Shown in pieces: positions 21,601 to 30,649 of a stretch of DNA of 64,000 nucleotides (position 1 is its first letter; each line of letters starts with the position of its first letter). Origin of the DNA: Craspedostauros australis (Eukaryota; Bacillariophyta; Bacillariophyceae; Mastogloiales; Achnanthaceae); contig JAMXDE010000026.1 of assembly GCA_026770025.1 (NCBI GenBank), positions 682,001 to 746,000 of the forward strand. The letters are read 5' to 3'. The notes under the pieces are model-generated. The model worked only from the letters and a program-made list of their open reading frames with translations. It did no database searches and was not told the DNA's origin. The translations under genes were made by a program, and so were the position numbers.

Positions 21601-21785
21601 TCGCGGTGTAGCCTTGCAGACCGTTCCTCTTCGGTCTCGTCGATCGCGCTTGCGTCTGCGCCTGATAGGACAGTAGCCGCGGCTGCTTCCTTCTCTTCTC
21701 GTGGTGGAGTCTCACTCGCACCTTCTTCTTGCTTGATAGTCGGGTTGGACAGAGGGATGTCTCTCAATTCCTCTTCCTCGCTCAT
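15615..21785 (-). CDS. Copia gag-pol polyprotein (outer element)
   Basis: 2056 residues from ATG at 21785. Order: Gag with two CCHC knuckles (CHNCGVYGHRSADC near residue 387 and CNYCGIFGHREAEC near 428); a long acidic, low-complexity spacer with a run of Asp; protease DSGAS near 833; integrase zinc region beginning LHRMLGHAPLEAMKR near 980 followed by the DDE core; reverse transcriptase WVFKLKRDGTHRARLVACGY and AIYVDD near 1724; RNase H CDSEYAGD near 1905, SSSEAEY and the RHIDVRHH block. The integrase-before-RT order marks Ty1/copia, as in diatom CoDi elements. The frame is uninterrupted, so the protein looks functional, although the 5' LTR promoter is now split by another element. Confidence 0.95.
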   Translation of the reverse strand: MSEEEELRDIPLSNPTIKQEEGASETPPREEKEAAAATVLSGADASAIDETEEERSARLHREKESILKAYKQEETGVTESIRTAKRSGKSETPPGGEFVSKSTLAKQQAKIEESTTQKQTEIKGASAPTTKQRINMATSANVNKRRIKAPMFSGEQEDYSAWESQAKAYARAQKTRDVMLGKTKVPTVSEIAAATDEAKEAMEEIYELGCDCFSDLILMMDAEKGKGKQAIQYINQCISDDYPEGDAHAAWNVLAEKFRPSDAVTKIKLKRQFNNEKMKRDTDPDIYITQLESLRSRLHDVKYEITDEEMIMQILSTVSNEYRTHIVNFQHQLTFNLELVTINTIRGVLRTAYATHRGGKAYVDDFQDSNTKSNDTGFTSTGNFKGTCHNCGVYGHRSADCPERKKSNNKKNNNNNKMNGKRNKGSGFKGKCNYCGIFGHREAECRKKKFNESKKNNEQANAATEGHDKSGHEMVLSAKDMPLCMLVSDDYIEDSFFDNFECVGSDDEVQDDEIVPEWLSEEPIIHEVDPRREVSYECCFNAHDLIGSYGDEAEMDDEANDSDIEEAMSDDDDDDDADEDGADEDNETNRGAAPPPPAAGNNRSGIFDEDDSDESEDGDHPNDSFNPNERVVYPANIDFPDIEDPNSVDYLLRHTVTPDATATALTIQKQLIFDAVMEAGMRLFPETTRGVLMPIWVNMMGSILSENFRSIEEILVNAIVINYILEANNSETIPETDLHYILGGCMRVLLRERSRVHPYDPATGSHRNSTIPSDYAQLPDDMDDGDHRNPYNEDGVHEDDDDGSFNDEIAAAAVEQLHKLSTKHKDKVNKDTWLADSGASCHIVNSDAALFDVRHIKSFVQVGDSTKLDSPKMGSIRLKVKQRDNTGHVIRLDDVKYTPKLAVNLFSTNKALYNGYQLGSNGILMDIINGSGTKIVFDRVFPTANGFITGVQMHPIMPTNDDKACTALVKNPSKEISAVSLHRMLGHAPLEAMKRTAAQYGWKIIGEMPVCRDCAVANARVKNIPKATIPRATRRGERLFIDISYTKHMSFGDKRYWTLIVDDCTDHCWSFFLKNKSDQPGYIKRFVQTIKSQTGDQQIIFRGDNSGENKSTQDILIDAGLNVKFEFTASNTPQQNGRVERKFAYLYTKIRSMLNGAQLDEEYRHGLWAAAASTATAIANITVAKNQKESPHRQFFGNDPPYADALRTFGEVGVVKTTYGGITAKLKNRGEEMVFIGYAHQHASGVYNMYRPSTKSLICSRDIKWLNQSYGQFRGWAPVPNISNESGTTDADGFTTIGRKGAMPRTATRQVSEAKRVSFADSNRYYILSDSDDEDDEDDGIVTQLIHNNEEDRSESNHEDDEIIPSGDEADDDTGVTPPNTPARSTQDTPLRPPPSKPSKRDIDRKERIRRHEARGRKGETNPKPTIGKSIPRALRELADHNERGRKEEGYESDPSSNEDSDKLSDEETNYSNNETTDDEEIADEGEIEITHYSTTGLYGMNAIITESPAIDIGLSTQDENKESEKHIEPTTFDGAFNHPDPIHRKGYRAAIKKEFDSMDTRKVYSKIKRDAIPRGRRCCKCKWVFKLKRDGTHRARLVACGYSQIAGVDFQEHYSPVIHDVTYRVMMVIMLIKKMDCALVDVVTAFLHGDLDEEIYMNCPNGMDHQPDEALTLHKPIYGLVQSARQWFKMLVSTLKNINFEQSAADPCLFYRKTNEGSMIVAIYVDDCFCCGDSKALETFLKDIQGSKFKVTIERGLGDYLSCNIELNHDKTRATLRQPHLIRHLIEEFGTKVEKMQRYGTPGTPGQIIVRPSEDNGLQKVGAEEHAEYRRGVGMLLFLIKHSRPDIANPVRELSKVLIGPTKAAMKEMYRIIKYVIDTKDYGLKIHPARPDDDGWDMELFCDSEYAGDKNTRISVGGFILYLCKVPILWRSKAQKAVTLSSSEAEYVALSEAAKEIFFVVQLLESVGVPVKTPIKVRVDNIGAIFIAKNPSTSQRSRHIDVRHHYVRNMVINKTIEIIFVKSEQNTSDGFTKNIKADLQREHEKSYLDTSRTFE

Positions 21786-21855
21786 TCAGTCTGCTGCTCT
21801 TGAATGATGTTCGTCTTCCTCGCACGATACGATTCGCGGGCTCGCCCTGATCTAT

Positions 21856-21867
21856 CGTTTATAAACG
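21856..21867. other. Perfect 12-bp palindrome abutting the 5' LTR
   Basis: CGTTTATAAACG is self-complementary and lies directly against the LTR boundary at 21868, in the place where a tRNA primer-binding site is normally found. Confidence 0.7.
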
Positions 21868-22122
21868 TGTTGGCAAGTTCCGCGCACGGTAACCTACGAT
21901 CGTGGAAGATGGTGTTGGTTGATAGTCGTTCGTTTGCTATTTCATTACTTGGCTACTCCGATGCTCTCGGTGTACGCCCGTTCTCTTGCCCGATGCTCTC
22001 GGCGCTTCAATCTGTTTCGTAGATTCAGTCTCCGACTATGAGTCGGTACGCAAGATGCTCTCTCGCTCTTCTCTGTATTCTCTCTTTCTCAACATCGTGT
22101 ACTCGTCGCACACGATACTCCG

Positions 22123-23008
22123 AGTTACAACATGAGGCCTTGGACATCCGACAGCAGGACACTCTTCGGAGTTTCCTTGTAATCGGATTAGTCCAATTTG
22201 ACAATTTCCCCCCAAAAATATTTGGTCTTGGTTTTCTCACGACTGTCCGCCAACGCGAAGCGCGTACCCCTGGGTACGAACCAAGACCAAGTGAGAATTA
22301 TCAAGCTACAAGGGATTGGAGACTACCAATCACAGATGCCTGTCAAGAGGTTCATTGCAGCTTATGTTTGAATCACAAGAGTGATTGCATCGAACTGCAA
22401 AGACTGCTTGGCTGTAAGATCCCAGCCCTTGACATGATTAGCATGATAGAAGAAAGGGTCATGCCCAACAGCTCTCTGCTGCTCAGCAACGAACCAAGAT
22501 CAACAGGAGAACATGGGATGATCAAAGAGTCGATACACTGCAAGAAGGGAGTGAAACAAGGCACACAACCAAGTGTCTTGCCCCACAGAAAACACAACGA
22601 TGTCTGCAGGAAATCTCCTGCAAACAACACTGCCAAGAAACATGTCCTGCATGATTGTTGCCTCTTCATTGTCTTCATCATCATCTTCATTGTCTTCATC
22701 AACTTAATCATAAAATGCAAAAGTTCACAAGTCAAAAACACTCTTCAAACACAGTACAAATCAATTGCATTCACTCTCGTCTTCCCATCGTAAACTCTGA
22801 CACCAAACGACTTCATCAGTCGGTCCGAGTTGCGACATTGAACGCTTGCTCAAGGCAACGCAACAAACAATTTTCTCACAGCAACAAAAACACAAAGTCC
22901 GTCCCTATTGTCAACAACAACAACAACAAACGATCCAATCCGGATTTGTTCCACCCACGGGGACATCTCGGACACGCGAAAAACGACGCGAACTGACGCA
23001 ATTTAACT
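22123..23008 (+). repeat. 5' LTR of nested copia element (886 bp)
   Basis: Begins AGTTACAACATGAGGCC and ends GCAATTTAACT. Identical by eye to 30650-31535. Open frames inside it (identical in both LTRs) have no domains and are not called as genes. Confidence 0.93.
22222..22290. other. Hairpin inside the LTR
   Basis: TTGGTCTTGGTT (22222-22233) pairs with AACCAAGACCAA (22279-22290); inside it GTACCC (22264-22269) pairs with GGGTAC (22272-22277). Also present in the second LTR about 8527 bp downstream. Possible RNA structure or terminator-like signal near the transcript ends. Confidence 0.55.
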
Positions 23009-23283
23009 GGTAGCTGCGAGTGGTTCTTCTAATCCACTAACTACGCTTCCTCTGCTACAACGCAACGCAGCGAATACCCCTGACTACCCAAGCGAAACAA
23101 GAAGCTGGAGTAGTCCAGACTACCAACCGCTGTTCACGAAACAGCCCACCAACCATCGCCGGAGCTCAGAATCCTGTGCACACCTTCCGCCAGGAAGTTG
23201 GATCCCAGCACGCGGCGACAACGATATCGACAAGCAGACAAGATCTGCCACCTGCAAGGCAAACGCTCAAGAAGTGAATCAGC

Positions 23284-26200
23284 ATGACTGATGCCAGCAA
23301 GGACACGGTGCTGCCCGGCGAGACCGCAGCAGCAGAACAAACCGATCGAACGGAAATCCAACAGCATGATGATGATGGAGTGGATCTCCGTGAGGCCCGT
23401 CTGAAGCAAGACGAGGCCCAGCTCAACGAAGCAAAGGCCCAGCTCGAAGCGGCACAAGCCATACTGGCTGAAAGAGAGGCCAATCTCAAGCAACGTATGG
23501 AGGCATACGAAGGACTGATGAAGTCGGATCCCGCGACCCCAGGAAGCATCCTTGGTGCCAGCAAACTCATCAGTGAGATCATGTCACCCATCATGATGAA
23601 GGGGCTGGATGACGTCTCGGAGACCGATGACGGAGGCAACCGCAAGAACGACAAGCCGAAGAACGACGACATCGACGATGACAAGAGCAAGGACAACAAT
23701 GCCAGCAACATCTTGGACGATGATGACGATCTCTTTGGTGGAGGTGGCGGAGACGACTCCGGAGACGACAGCGACCCAAGCGATGATGATGGTGGCGGTG
23801 GAGGCGGGAACGGACCCTCAGCTGGTCGAGGAGGCAAGGTCGGCAAGAAACCGACCAAGCCCATCATGGGAGGAGTCTGTGCCGAGGAACGTCGGCACAT
23901 GGCCTGGACTGGTGGAGCACCGAAGGCAGACTGGAGCGGATTGGTGCGCGAGAAGAAGCGATACCACCATCCGTACCAACGACGCCCTGCCAACAGCTGT
24001 GCTGAATCCAAGATCCAAGTCACCATGGAGAAAGGAATCAGCCCACGCTACAAGCGCGGCGACGATCTTCTCAACTTCCTCTCCGAGCTGAAGGAAGAGT
24101 GTGAGATGAGAGGAATCGATGCCATCACCTACGTCCGAAGCCCAGTGGACAAGACCAAGATGGTGAGCATCTTTGACAACTCAGGTATCTACACCTCAGA
24201 CAATGTCATTGATACCATCAACGACCACCAGGACCTCTACGACGCGTACGATTGGTACAACATGATGACGGCATATCGCCTCTTCAAGGGATCCGTGGAC
24301 CAGGACCTCTTCCGCAAGACCAGTGGACGAGCCCAACCAGAGTACAACCATGACATCCGCATGCTCGTGGTTGAGCTGGTGATGGGCAGCGATCCATCCA
24401 CCAACGACAAGTACGAGCGCATCAAGGAGCAAGTCCGACATCTCAAACCCAACAAGTTTCCGGGAGAGAACATCGAGCTCATGTGCGACAAGTTGGACAC
24501 CTGGTGCACGCAACTCGAGAAGGCCAACGCGTTCGATGACAACCTCCTGCTCAACATTGTCAACAACTTCCTTGATGCAGGTGGCCCAGGTGGTCATGGA
24601 GAGAAGTTTCGGCATGATCTCCATGACATGTCATCGCTCCTCAACGATCTCCTGATGAAGACCAGGCTGATGGACCGAGAACTAGCGAAGCGTCTCCTCC
24701 TCCAACACAAGATGACATGGCGCAACATTTGCCGCAAGGCTGTGTTGCTCTACAACATCGAGGTGGAAGACGGGCGCTGGCATGCCCACCAACGCACAAA
24801 GGACCGATCCATTCCTCGCCATGGCGCTCATGCTGCAGCAACCTTGGACCAAGACATCAGCCAAGCCTGGACGCTCATCCAGTCCAGCAAAGGCAACTCC
24901 CAAGTCGCTGTCAGCTGCTACAACTGCGGCAAGCCTGGTCACATCAAGGCCAACTGTCCACTGCTTGGAAATCGGAAGCCTAACCAAGGGAGGAAGACGA
25001 ACAAGAAGATTGATCGTGGCCAATCGCGAAAGAACTCGTGGAAGACCACACCACCTCGCAAAGGAGAGCCCCAGAAGAAGCTCATGGACAACAAGACGTA
25101 TCACTGGTGCGCCAAGTGCAAGCACTGGCGCATCTCTCATGGTACATCGGAACACCAAGAGAACTTTGGGGGCAGGAAGGAGGCCCAAGGCAATCTTGCA
25201 ATCGACCCTTCGGCATGGATGTGCATGATGGAAACAGAACCAACCAACCAAATTGGATTCTGGAAACATTTGCAACACATGCTTACATGGATCCTGCAGT
25301 TTGTCCTTGCGACCAACCCATCCCTCATCTTCGGCCTGGTTCAGATCATCCTCCTCGGACTCCTCCATGAATGGAAAACAGTGGCCATCTTCTTGTGGTT
25401 AGGGACAGCAACCGTCCTTGGCTACTTACATGGCAGACCATCGGAAGATCCCAAGCACCCACCACGAGCACATCTTCGACATGCAAAGGCTCGTTGGAAC
25501 AAGGCTCGGAAGAAGCGTGGACGCCACAACAAGAGACCAGCGTATGTGGATCCGCAGTATCCGATGCGCCTTCACAATGACAATCGCTTCACACGCAATC
25601 CATCCGGACTGTACGAGGAGCTCTTCGCAGATGGATCCTTCCAACGCTTTCTTCGCGACCATGACCGCGGATACCAACACAATGGCCATCACGAAGCTTC
25701 CACTCCCACATCAGAACAATCCCGAGAGGATTTTGACCCAGGAGAACCCATCGACAGACATGACTGGGACATTCCAATCCCAAAAGCCGTCTCTGAGCAA
25801 GCCATCAGGCTTATCAGTATGCTTCGGAGCTTCTTCGTCCTGGGACATGAGCGTGACATCACTGACCAACTCTTTGGTGCAATGGCAATCAACGTTCCAC
25901 CCACATCAAGAGCTGGCAGACTCCTCTCCCTGATGGATACTCCGCATGGCCAGAACGAAGGCCAGTCCACCTTTCAAGTCATCTGGGACAGCGGAGCGTC
26001 GGTGTGTGTCACAAATGACATTCGGGACTTCGTCGGACGAGTGGAAACGCCACACAAGCCCATCTTCCTCAGCGGCTTTCTCAAGCGCACGCAAGTCACC
26101 AAGCGCGGCACCGTGGAATGGGCCATGTTGGACAAGAAAGGGAACCTTCGATACATCCGACTTCCAGCCTACTACATCCCATCCTCGCGAGTGAAGCTCT

Positions 26201-29200
26201 TGAGCACCACTTGTCTTCTGCGCGAATACCCCGACGAGCATCTCAGAGCGGACGGCAACTCGTGCACCCTATCAGGATCATCTGGAGATGAGGAACGAGG
26301 ACCAGTTGTGGCAATCTACCATCCACACAGCGGACTACCAACAACCACCGCATATCGAATGAAGGACCTTGGACACATCCCAAGGGCCCTCAACAGCATT
26401 GTGACGACGGTGTCCGAGAACAACCTCAACTTGTCGGAACCAAGCAAAGAACTCCTTCGCTGGCACTTCCGACTCGGTCATCTGGACTTCCGCAAGATCC
26501 AGTTCCTCTTCCGGTCTGGAATGCTGGCTCATTCCGAGGCCAAACGCAAGCTCCAGACCGCAGCATCCAAGATCACTGACTATCCAAAGTGCACTGCCTG
26601 TCAATTCGGCAAGCAACATGCGCGCCCAGCTCCAGGTATCCGTCGACAAATCGTCCGTGACAGACAAGGTGTCCTCAGGGCGGATCATCTTCGTCCAGGA
26701 CAACAGGTCTCGGTTGATCACTTCGTCGGCCGCACACCCGGTCGTTTATTCACCGGATATGGCAAGACAAGTGAGAAGGACATGTACTGCGGCGGAGCTG
26801 TCTTCGTTGACCACGCATCGGGGTACATCCACGTGGAGCCAGTGACCACTCTCGACACCCATTCGACGCTCAAAGCAAAGCACTCGTTCGAAGACACCTG
26901 CAGGGACCTCGGCATCGTCGTGCAGTCCTATCTATCAGACAATGCACGGGTCTTCACATCTAAGGACTATGCGAGAGAGCTGGAACGATTCCAACAAATC
27001 AATCGTTTCGCCGGAGCCGGTGCTCATCATCACAATGGCGTTGTGGAACGCAGCATTCGAACCATCGTTTCCATGGCACGGACCATGATGATGCATGCAT
27101 GCATTCATTGGCCACAGATCTACGAACCCAACATCTGGCCCATGGCGGTCGTCCATGCAGCATATGTTTTCAACCGCGTCCCCAATCACACCACTGGATT
27201 GTCGCCATATGACATCTTCTCACGCGTCCGATTCCCCCACAAGCACTTGCACAACCTGCATGTGTGGGGATCACCTGCATACGTCCTCAACAAGACTATC
27301 GCTGACGGCAAGAAGATCCCTCGTTGGGAACCACGCAGCGAACGTTACGTCAACATGGGACTATCTGCACGACACTCATCAACGGTTCCTCTACTTCTCA
27401 GCCCTCGCACTGGATCCATCACATCCCAATATCATGTGGTCTTTGATGATTGGTTTGCCACCGTGGCAACTGATCCGAGGGAGCTACCTGACTTCGGATC
27501 GGACGACTGGGTGAAGATGTTTGGAGAAACTGAGTACCAATATCCGTTCGATGAGGAAGATCTCCGTCTCCTGGAAGAAGAGGAAGCTCTTCAGCGAACA
27601 GACAGAGAGATTCGTCGAGAACAGCAAACGGATGAAGCCGATCACGACAACAGGCCTCTGGTACCACTTGCCGATGACCCACCAGCTGCTCCCCTCACCC
27701 AAGCACCAGAGCAGACCACTGAGCCACCGACAACTCCAAACAATCCATCACCAGACGTCGCTGAGGTCCAGCCACCGATCGCAACGCCATCCTCTGCTGT
27801 GCCATCAACGCCGTTGAATTCGAAGCCGCCTTCGCCAATTGCGAACTCGACGCCAGAGACTATCCCGTTCCAAACCAAATCACCTTCGTCACAAAATGAA
27901 CGTGATGAACCTCCATTGGCCGATGCTGATGACGAGGAGCTCCCACCACTACCGGACTCTCCCCAAGAGGGAGAGACGCCATCAATGCCCATCACGGCGC
28001 AACCGTCGCCTAGACGTGCAACAACACCTGCCAAGCCAAAGCGATCTACTCCTCGCAAGCCGTCGAAATCTCGTCAACAGAGGGAGCCTATCCGACGATC
28101 GGCTCGTATCATGGGACAGCGTACCAGAGCGCCTCCAACACGCCTGCACTACGATACTCTTGGAGGACGCTACTGCGATGATGATGGAGGTGATATCATT
28201 GTCCTTCTCACCGAAGAAGACAACGCATCGACCGCCAACATTGGCATGCTTGAGCGACCATCCATTCGCATGGCCATCCAAGTACGAGAAGACATCGCTG
28301 AGCAGCTTCACATGAACCCCTATATGGAATCAACCTTCGCGAGGGAGCTCGTTCCTCTACTTCACAGCATTGCCGATGATCTCAGCACCACCTACGGATC
28401 CAGCTCTGAGAACCATCCTTTGCCACCAAGCATTCAGCAAGCACCAACTCGTCTTCGACATCTACTCCCCTTTGGACAAAGTCCATTCTTCAGCGTCAAT
28501 GGAGTAGATGAGTGGCGTGTTCAGATGCGCCCGTGGTCGAACCCAATCCAAATCTGCGATCCCAATGAAGCAGCGGATCACATACGAGAGACTGAGAGCG
28601 CATTTGACACCATCACGTCGCAGCTACGTGTGTCCATGCTGAGACGACTGGGTCAGCTCTCATCCTCGATTCGCATCGTCGCTCTTGTCATGTCCAGGCA
28701 GCTCTATGGACTTGCATCCATGCTTGGACGAGGTGGTGAGATGATCACCACACAGGATGACCAAATGGAAGACAACGACGACGAATACTACGCCCTCATG
28801 GGAGCATTCGAGATGGACAACGACGAACTCGCACCACTGTCCAACTCCCACATGAGCACATGCTTGCTTCAGGAATGCAGCGATGTCCTCAGTGCCACCA
28901 GATCCTCAGCAGAGCCATCCAACATCCTGCACGTCCAGATGGAGATGCGCCCCTTTTTCGAGACAGACGCAACTGGGTACCTTGCCAACACAGCCATCAT
29001 CTGCAAAGCTTCCAGCAGTGACCCTGATACCCTATCATTCGACGAAGCCATGCGTGACAACGACAAAGCGCAATGGATGCAAGCAGCTGAAGCCGAGATT
29101 CGGGAACTCATCAGCAAAGGCACGTGGGATGAGGTGCCGAAGACGCAAGCTACCTCACGTATCTTTCCGGGAACTTGGGTCTTCCGACGCAAGCGGCTTC

Positions 29201-30597
29201 CTGATGGTACGGTCAAGAAATACAAAGGACGATGGTGCTGTCGCGGAGACTTGATGGACACCAACGAGTCCGTGTATGCTCCAGTCGTCGCTTGGTCGTC
29301 GGTACGAACCTTCCTCATCATTTCCACCATCATGAACTGGTCTACAATCTCCATCGACTTCTCCAATGCATTCGTACAGGCAAAGATACACAAGCCTGTG
29401 TTCCTATACCTTCCTCGGGGATTCCATTCCACCAACGGTCGCAACACCTGCCTCAGACTCAACAAAAGTCTTTATGGCCTCAACATCGCTCCACGCTTGT
29501 GGTACGAACACCTGCTGAAGGCACTGACCGCTGAAGGCTTTCAAGCATGCGATCAGGAACAGTGCTTATTCATGCGCAAGGGCATGATGATCGTCCTGTA
29601 TGTGGATGACGCTGGGATAGCATCCAAGACCGAGCAGGAGGCGGAGGCATTCATTGCTTCCATGCGCAACCGTGGATTTGAACTGAAGAAGGAAGGCTCT
29701 TTCACCGAGTTCCTGGGTATTCAACTGGTGCACGATCCAAAAGCAGGCACGGTGCACATGCTTCAACGCGGACTCATCAAGAAGGTCATCAACACGGTTG
29801 GCATGCAGAAGTGTAAACCGAATGCCACGCCAACCATCCAGCAAGCTCTCGGAGCCGACGATCACGAGCCGCCATATTCGGAAGACTGGAATTACCGCTC
29901 CGTGGTAGGTATGCTACTCTACCTGGCAACCAATACTCGCCCGGACATCGCTTTCGCAGTATCCCAGCTCGCCCGATTCAGCAACGATCCCAAGCGCACA
30001 CATGCCAAGGCCATGAAGACGCTGGTGCGATACCTAGCTGGTACATCCGATCGAGGCACGATCATCAAGCCAACTGGGAGACTGCAGCTGACTTGCTATG
30101 TGGATGCCGATTTCGGTGGGTTATATCGATGTGAGGACCATCGCTCAATCAACGCAGCACGATCTCGAACAGGCTACATCATCGAGCTTGGGGGCTGTCC
30201 TCTTGTCTGGAAGTCGAAACTTCAGACAGAGATTGCCCTCTCTACGATGGAAGCGGAGTATGCGGCGCTCTCACAGGCAATGCGCGTTGTCATCCCGCTC
30301 ATGCAACTCATCCGCGAGATATCCGTTGCAATGGACTTGGACCAAGAATTGGAGGCCGGCATCAAATGCACGGTGTTTGAGGACAACAACGCTTGTATTT
30401 CGCTGGCCAACAACCATCAGGTCACAGCGCGCACGAAGCACTATCTCATCAAGTATCACTTCTTCTGGTACTGGGTGAAACAGTCCTTCATCGTCATCAA
30501 GTACGTGGCCAGCACAGATCAAGTCGCCGACATCTTCACGAAGGGCCTTGCCCACGACCTATTCATCAAGCTCAGGAAGCTGTTAATGGGTTGGTGA
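23284..30597 (+). CDS. Copia gag-pol polyprotein (nested element)
   Basis: 2437 residues. Order: Gag with an N-terminal coiled-coil and an Asp/Gly-rich stretch; CCHC knuckle CYNCGKPGHIKANC near residue 546; a second metal-binding motif of form CAKCKHWRISHGTSEH near 610; two hydrophobic helices at about 665-715; protease DSGAS near 902; integrase WHFRLGHLDFRK near 1059 with CTACQFGKQH; a Pro-rich spacer; reverse transcriptase TWVFRRKRLPDG and YVDD near 2105; RNase H CYVDADFGG near 2271 and TMEAEYAALS. It catalyses copying and integration of the element. The hydrophobic hairpin between Gag and protease is unusual for copia polyproteins. The frame is complete. Confidence 0.95.
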   Translation: MTDASKDTVLPGETAAAEQTDRTEIQQHDDDGVDLREARLKQDEAQLNEAKAQLEAAQAILAEREANLKQRMEAYEGLMKSDPATPGSILGASKLISEIMSPIMMKGLDDVSETDDGGNRKNDKPKNDDIDDDKSKDNNASNILDDDDDLFGGGGGDDSGDDSDPSDDDGGGGGGNGPSAGRGGKVGKKPTKPIMGGVCAEERRHMAWTGGAPKADWSGLVREKKRYHHPYQRRPANSCAESKIQVTMEKGISPRYKRGDDLLNFLSELKEECEMRGIDAITYVRSPVDKTKMVSIFDNSGIYTSDNVIDTINDHQDLYDAYDWYNMMTAYRLFKGSVDQDLFRKTSGRAQPEYNHDIRMLVVELVMGSDPSTNDKYERIKEQVRHLKPNKFPGENIELMCDKLDTWCTQLEKANAFDDNLLLNIVNNFLDAGGPGGHGEKFRHDLHDMSSLLNDLLMKTRLMDRELAKRLLLQHKMTWRNICRKAVLLYNIEVEDGRWHAHQRTKDRSIPRHGAHAAATLDQDISQAWTLIQSSKGNSQVAVSCYNCGKPGHIKANCPLLGNRKPNQGRKTNKKIDRGQSRKNSWKTTPPRKGEPQKKLMDNKTYHWCAKCKHWRISHGTSEHQENFGGRKEAQGNLAIDPSAWMCMMETEPTNQIGFWKHLQHMLTWILQFVLATNPSLIFGLVQIILLGLLHEWKTVAIFLWLGTATVLGYLHGRPSEDPKHPPRAHLRHAKARWNKARKKRGRHNKRPAYVDPQYPMRLHNDNRFTRNPSGLYEELFADGSFQRFLRDHDRGYQHNGHHEASTPTSEQSREDFDPGEPIDRHDWDIPIPKAVSEQAIRLISMLRSFFVLGHERDITDQLFGAMAINVPPTSRAGRLLSLMDTPHGQNEGQSTFQVIWDSGASVCVTNDIRDFVGRVETPHKPIFLSGFLKRTQVTKRGTVEWAMLDKKGNLRYIRLPAYYIPSSRVKLLSTTCLLREYPDEHLRADGNSCTLSGSSGDEERGPVVAIYHPHSGLPTTTAYRMKDLGHIPRALNSIVTTVSENNLNLSEPSKELLRWHFRLGHLDFRKIQFLFRSGMLAHSEAKRKLQTAASKITDYPKCTACQFGKQHARPAPGIRRQIVRDRQGVLRADHLRPGQQVSVDHFVGRTPGRLFTGYGKTSEKDMYCGGAVFVDHASGYIHVEPVTTLDTHSTLKAKHSFEDTCRDLGIVVQSYLSDNARVFTSKDYARELERFQQINRFAGAGAHHHNGVVERSIRTIVSMARTMMMHACIHWPQIYEPNIWPMAVVHAAYVFNRVPNHTTGLSPYDIFSRVRFPHKHLHNLHVWGSPAYVLNKTIADGKKIPRWEPRSERYVNMGLSARHSSTVPLLLSPRTGSITSQYHVVFDDWFATVATDPRELPDFGSDDWVKMFGETEYQYPFDEEDLRLLEEEEALQRTDREIRREQQTDEADHDNRPLVPLADDPPAAPLTQAPEQTTEPPTTPNNPSPDVAEVQPPIATPSSAVPSTPLNSKPPSPIANSTPETIPFQTKSPSSQNERDEPPLADADDEELPPLPDSPQEGETPSMPITAQPSPRRATTPAKPKRSTPRKPSKSRQQREPIRRSARIMGQRTRAPPTRLHYDTLGGRYCDDDGGDIIVLLTEEDNASTANIGMLERPSIRMAIQVREDIAEQLHMNPYMESTFARELVPLLHSIADDLSTTYGSSSENHPLPPSIQQAPTRLRHLLPFGQSPFFSVNGVDEWRVQMRPWSNPIQICDPNEAADHIRETESAFDTITSQLRVSMLRRLGQLSSSIRIVALVMSRQLYGLASMLGRGGEMITTQDDQMEDNDDEYYALMGAFEMDNDELAPLSNSHMSTCLLQECSDVLSATRSSAEPSNILHVQMEMRPFFETDATGYLANTAIICKASSSDPDTLSFDEAMRDNDKAQWMQAAEAEIRELISKGTWDEVPKTQATSRIFPGTWVFRRKRLPDGTVKKYKGRWCCRGDLMDTNESVYAPVVAWSSVRTFLIISTIMNWSTISIDFSNAFVQAKIHKPVFLYLPRGFHSTNGRNTCLRLNKSLYGLNIAPRLWYEHLLKALTAEGFQACDQEQCLFMRKGMMIVLYVDDAGIASKTEQEAEAFIASMRNRGFELKKEGSFTEFLGIQLVHDPKAGTVHMLQRGLIKKVINTVGMQKCKPNATPTIQQALGADDHEPPYSEDWNYRSVVGMLLYLATNTRPDIAFAVSQLARFSNDPKRTHAKAMKTLVRYLAGTSDRGTIIKPTGRLQLTCYVDADFGGLYRCEDHRSINAARSRTGYIIELGGCPLVWKSKLQTEIALSTMEAEYAALSQAMRVVIPLMQLIREISVAMDLDQELEAGIKCTVFEDNNACISLANNHQVTARTKHYLIKYHFFWYWVKQSFIVIKYVASTDQVADIFTKGLAHDLFIKLRKLLMGW

Positions 30598-30640
30598 CGG
30601 TGTGCCTCGCCTCAGGGACTCCCTTCTCACACAACGTATC

Positions 30641-30649
30641 GAGAGGGAG
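30641..30649 (+). other. Polypurine tract of nested copia element
   Basis: GAGAGGGAG directly before the 3' LTR (30650), the usual plus-strand primer. Confidence 0.7.

Noticed and set aside
22038-22793. 251-codon plus-strand frame in the nested copia LTR (repeated at 30667-31320)
   Set aside because: It is identical in both LTRs, has no recognisable domain and is crossed by LTR signals; an LTR by-product is more likely than a gene.
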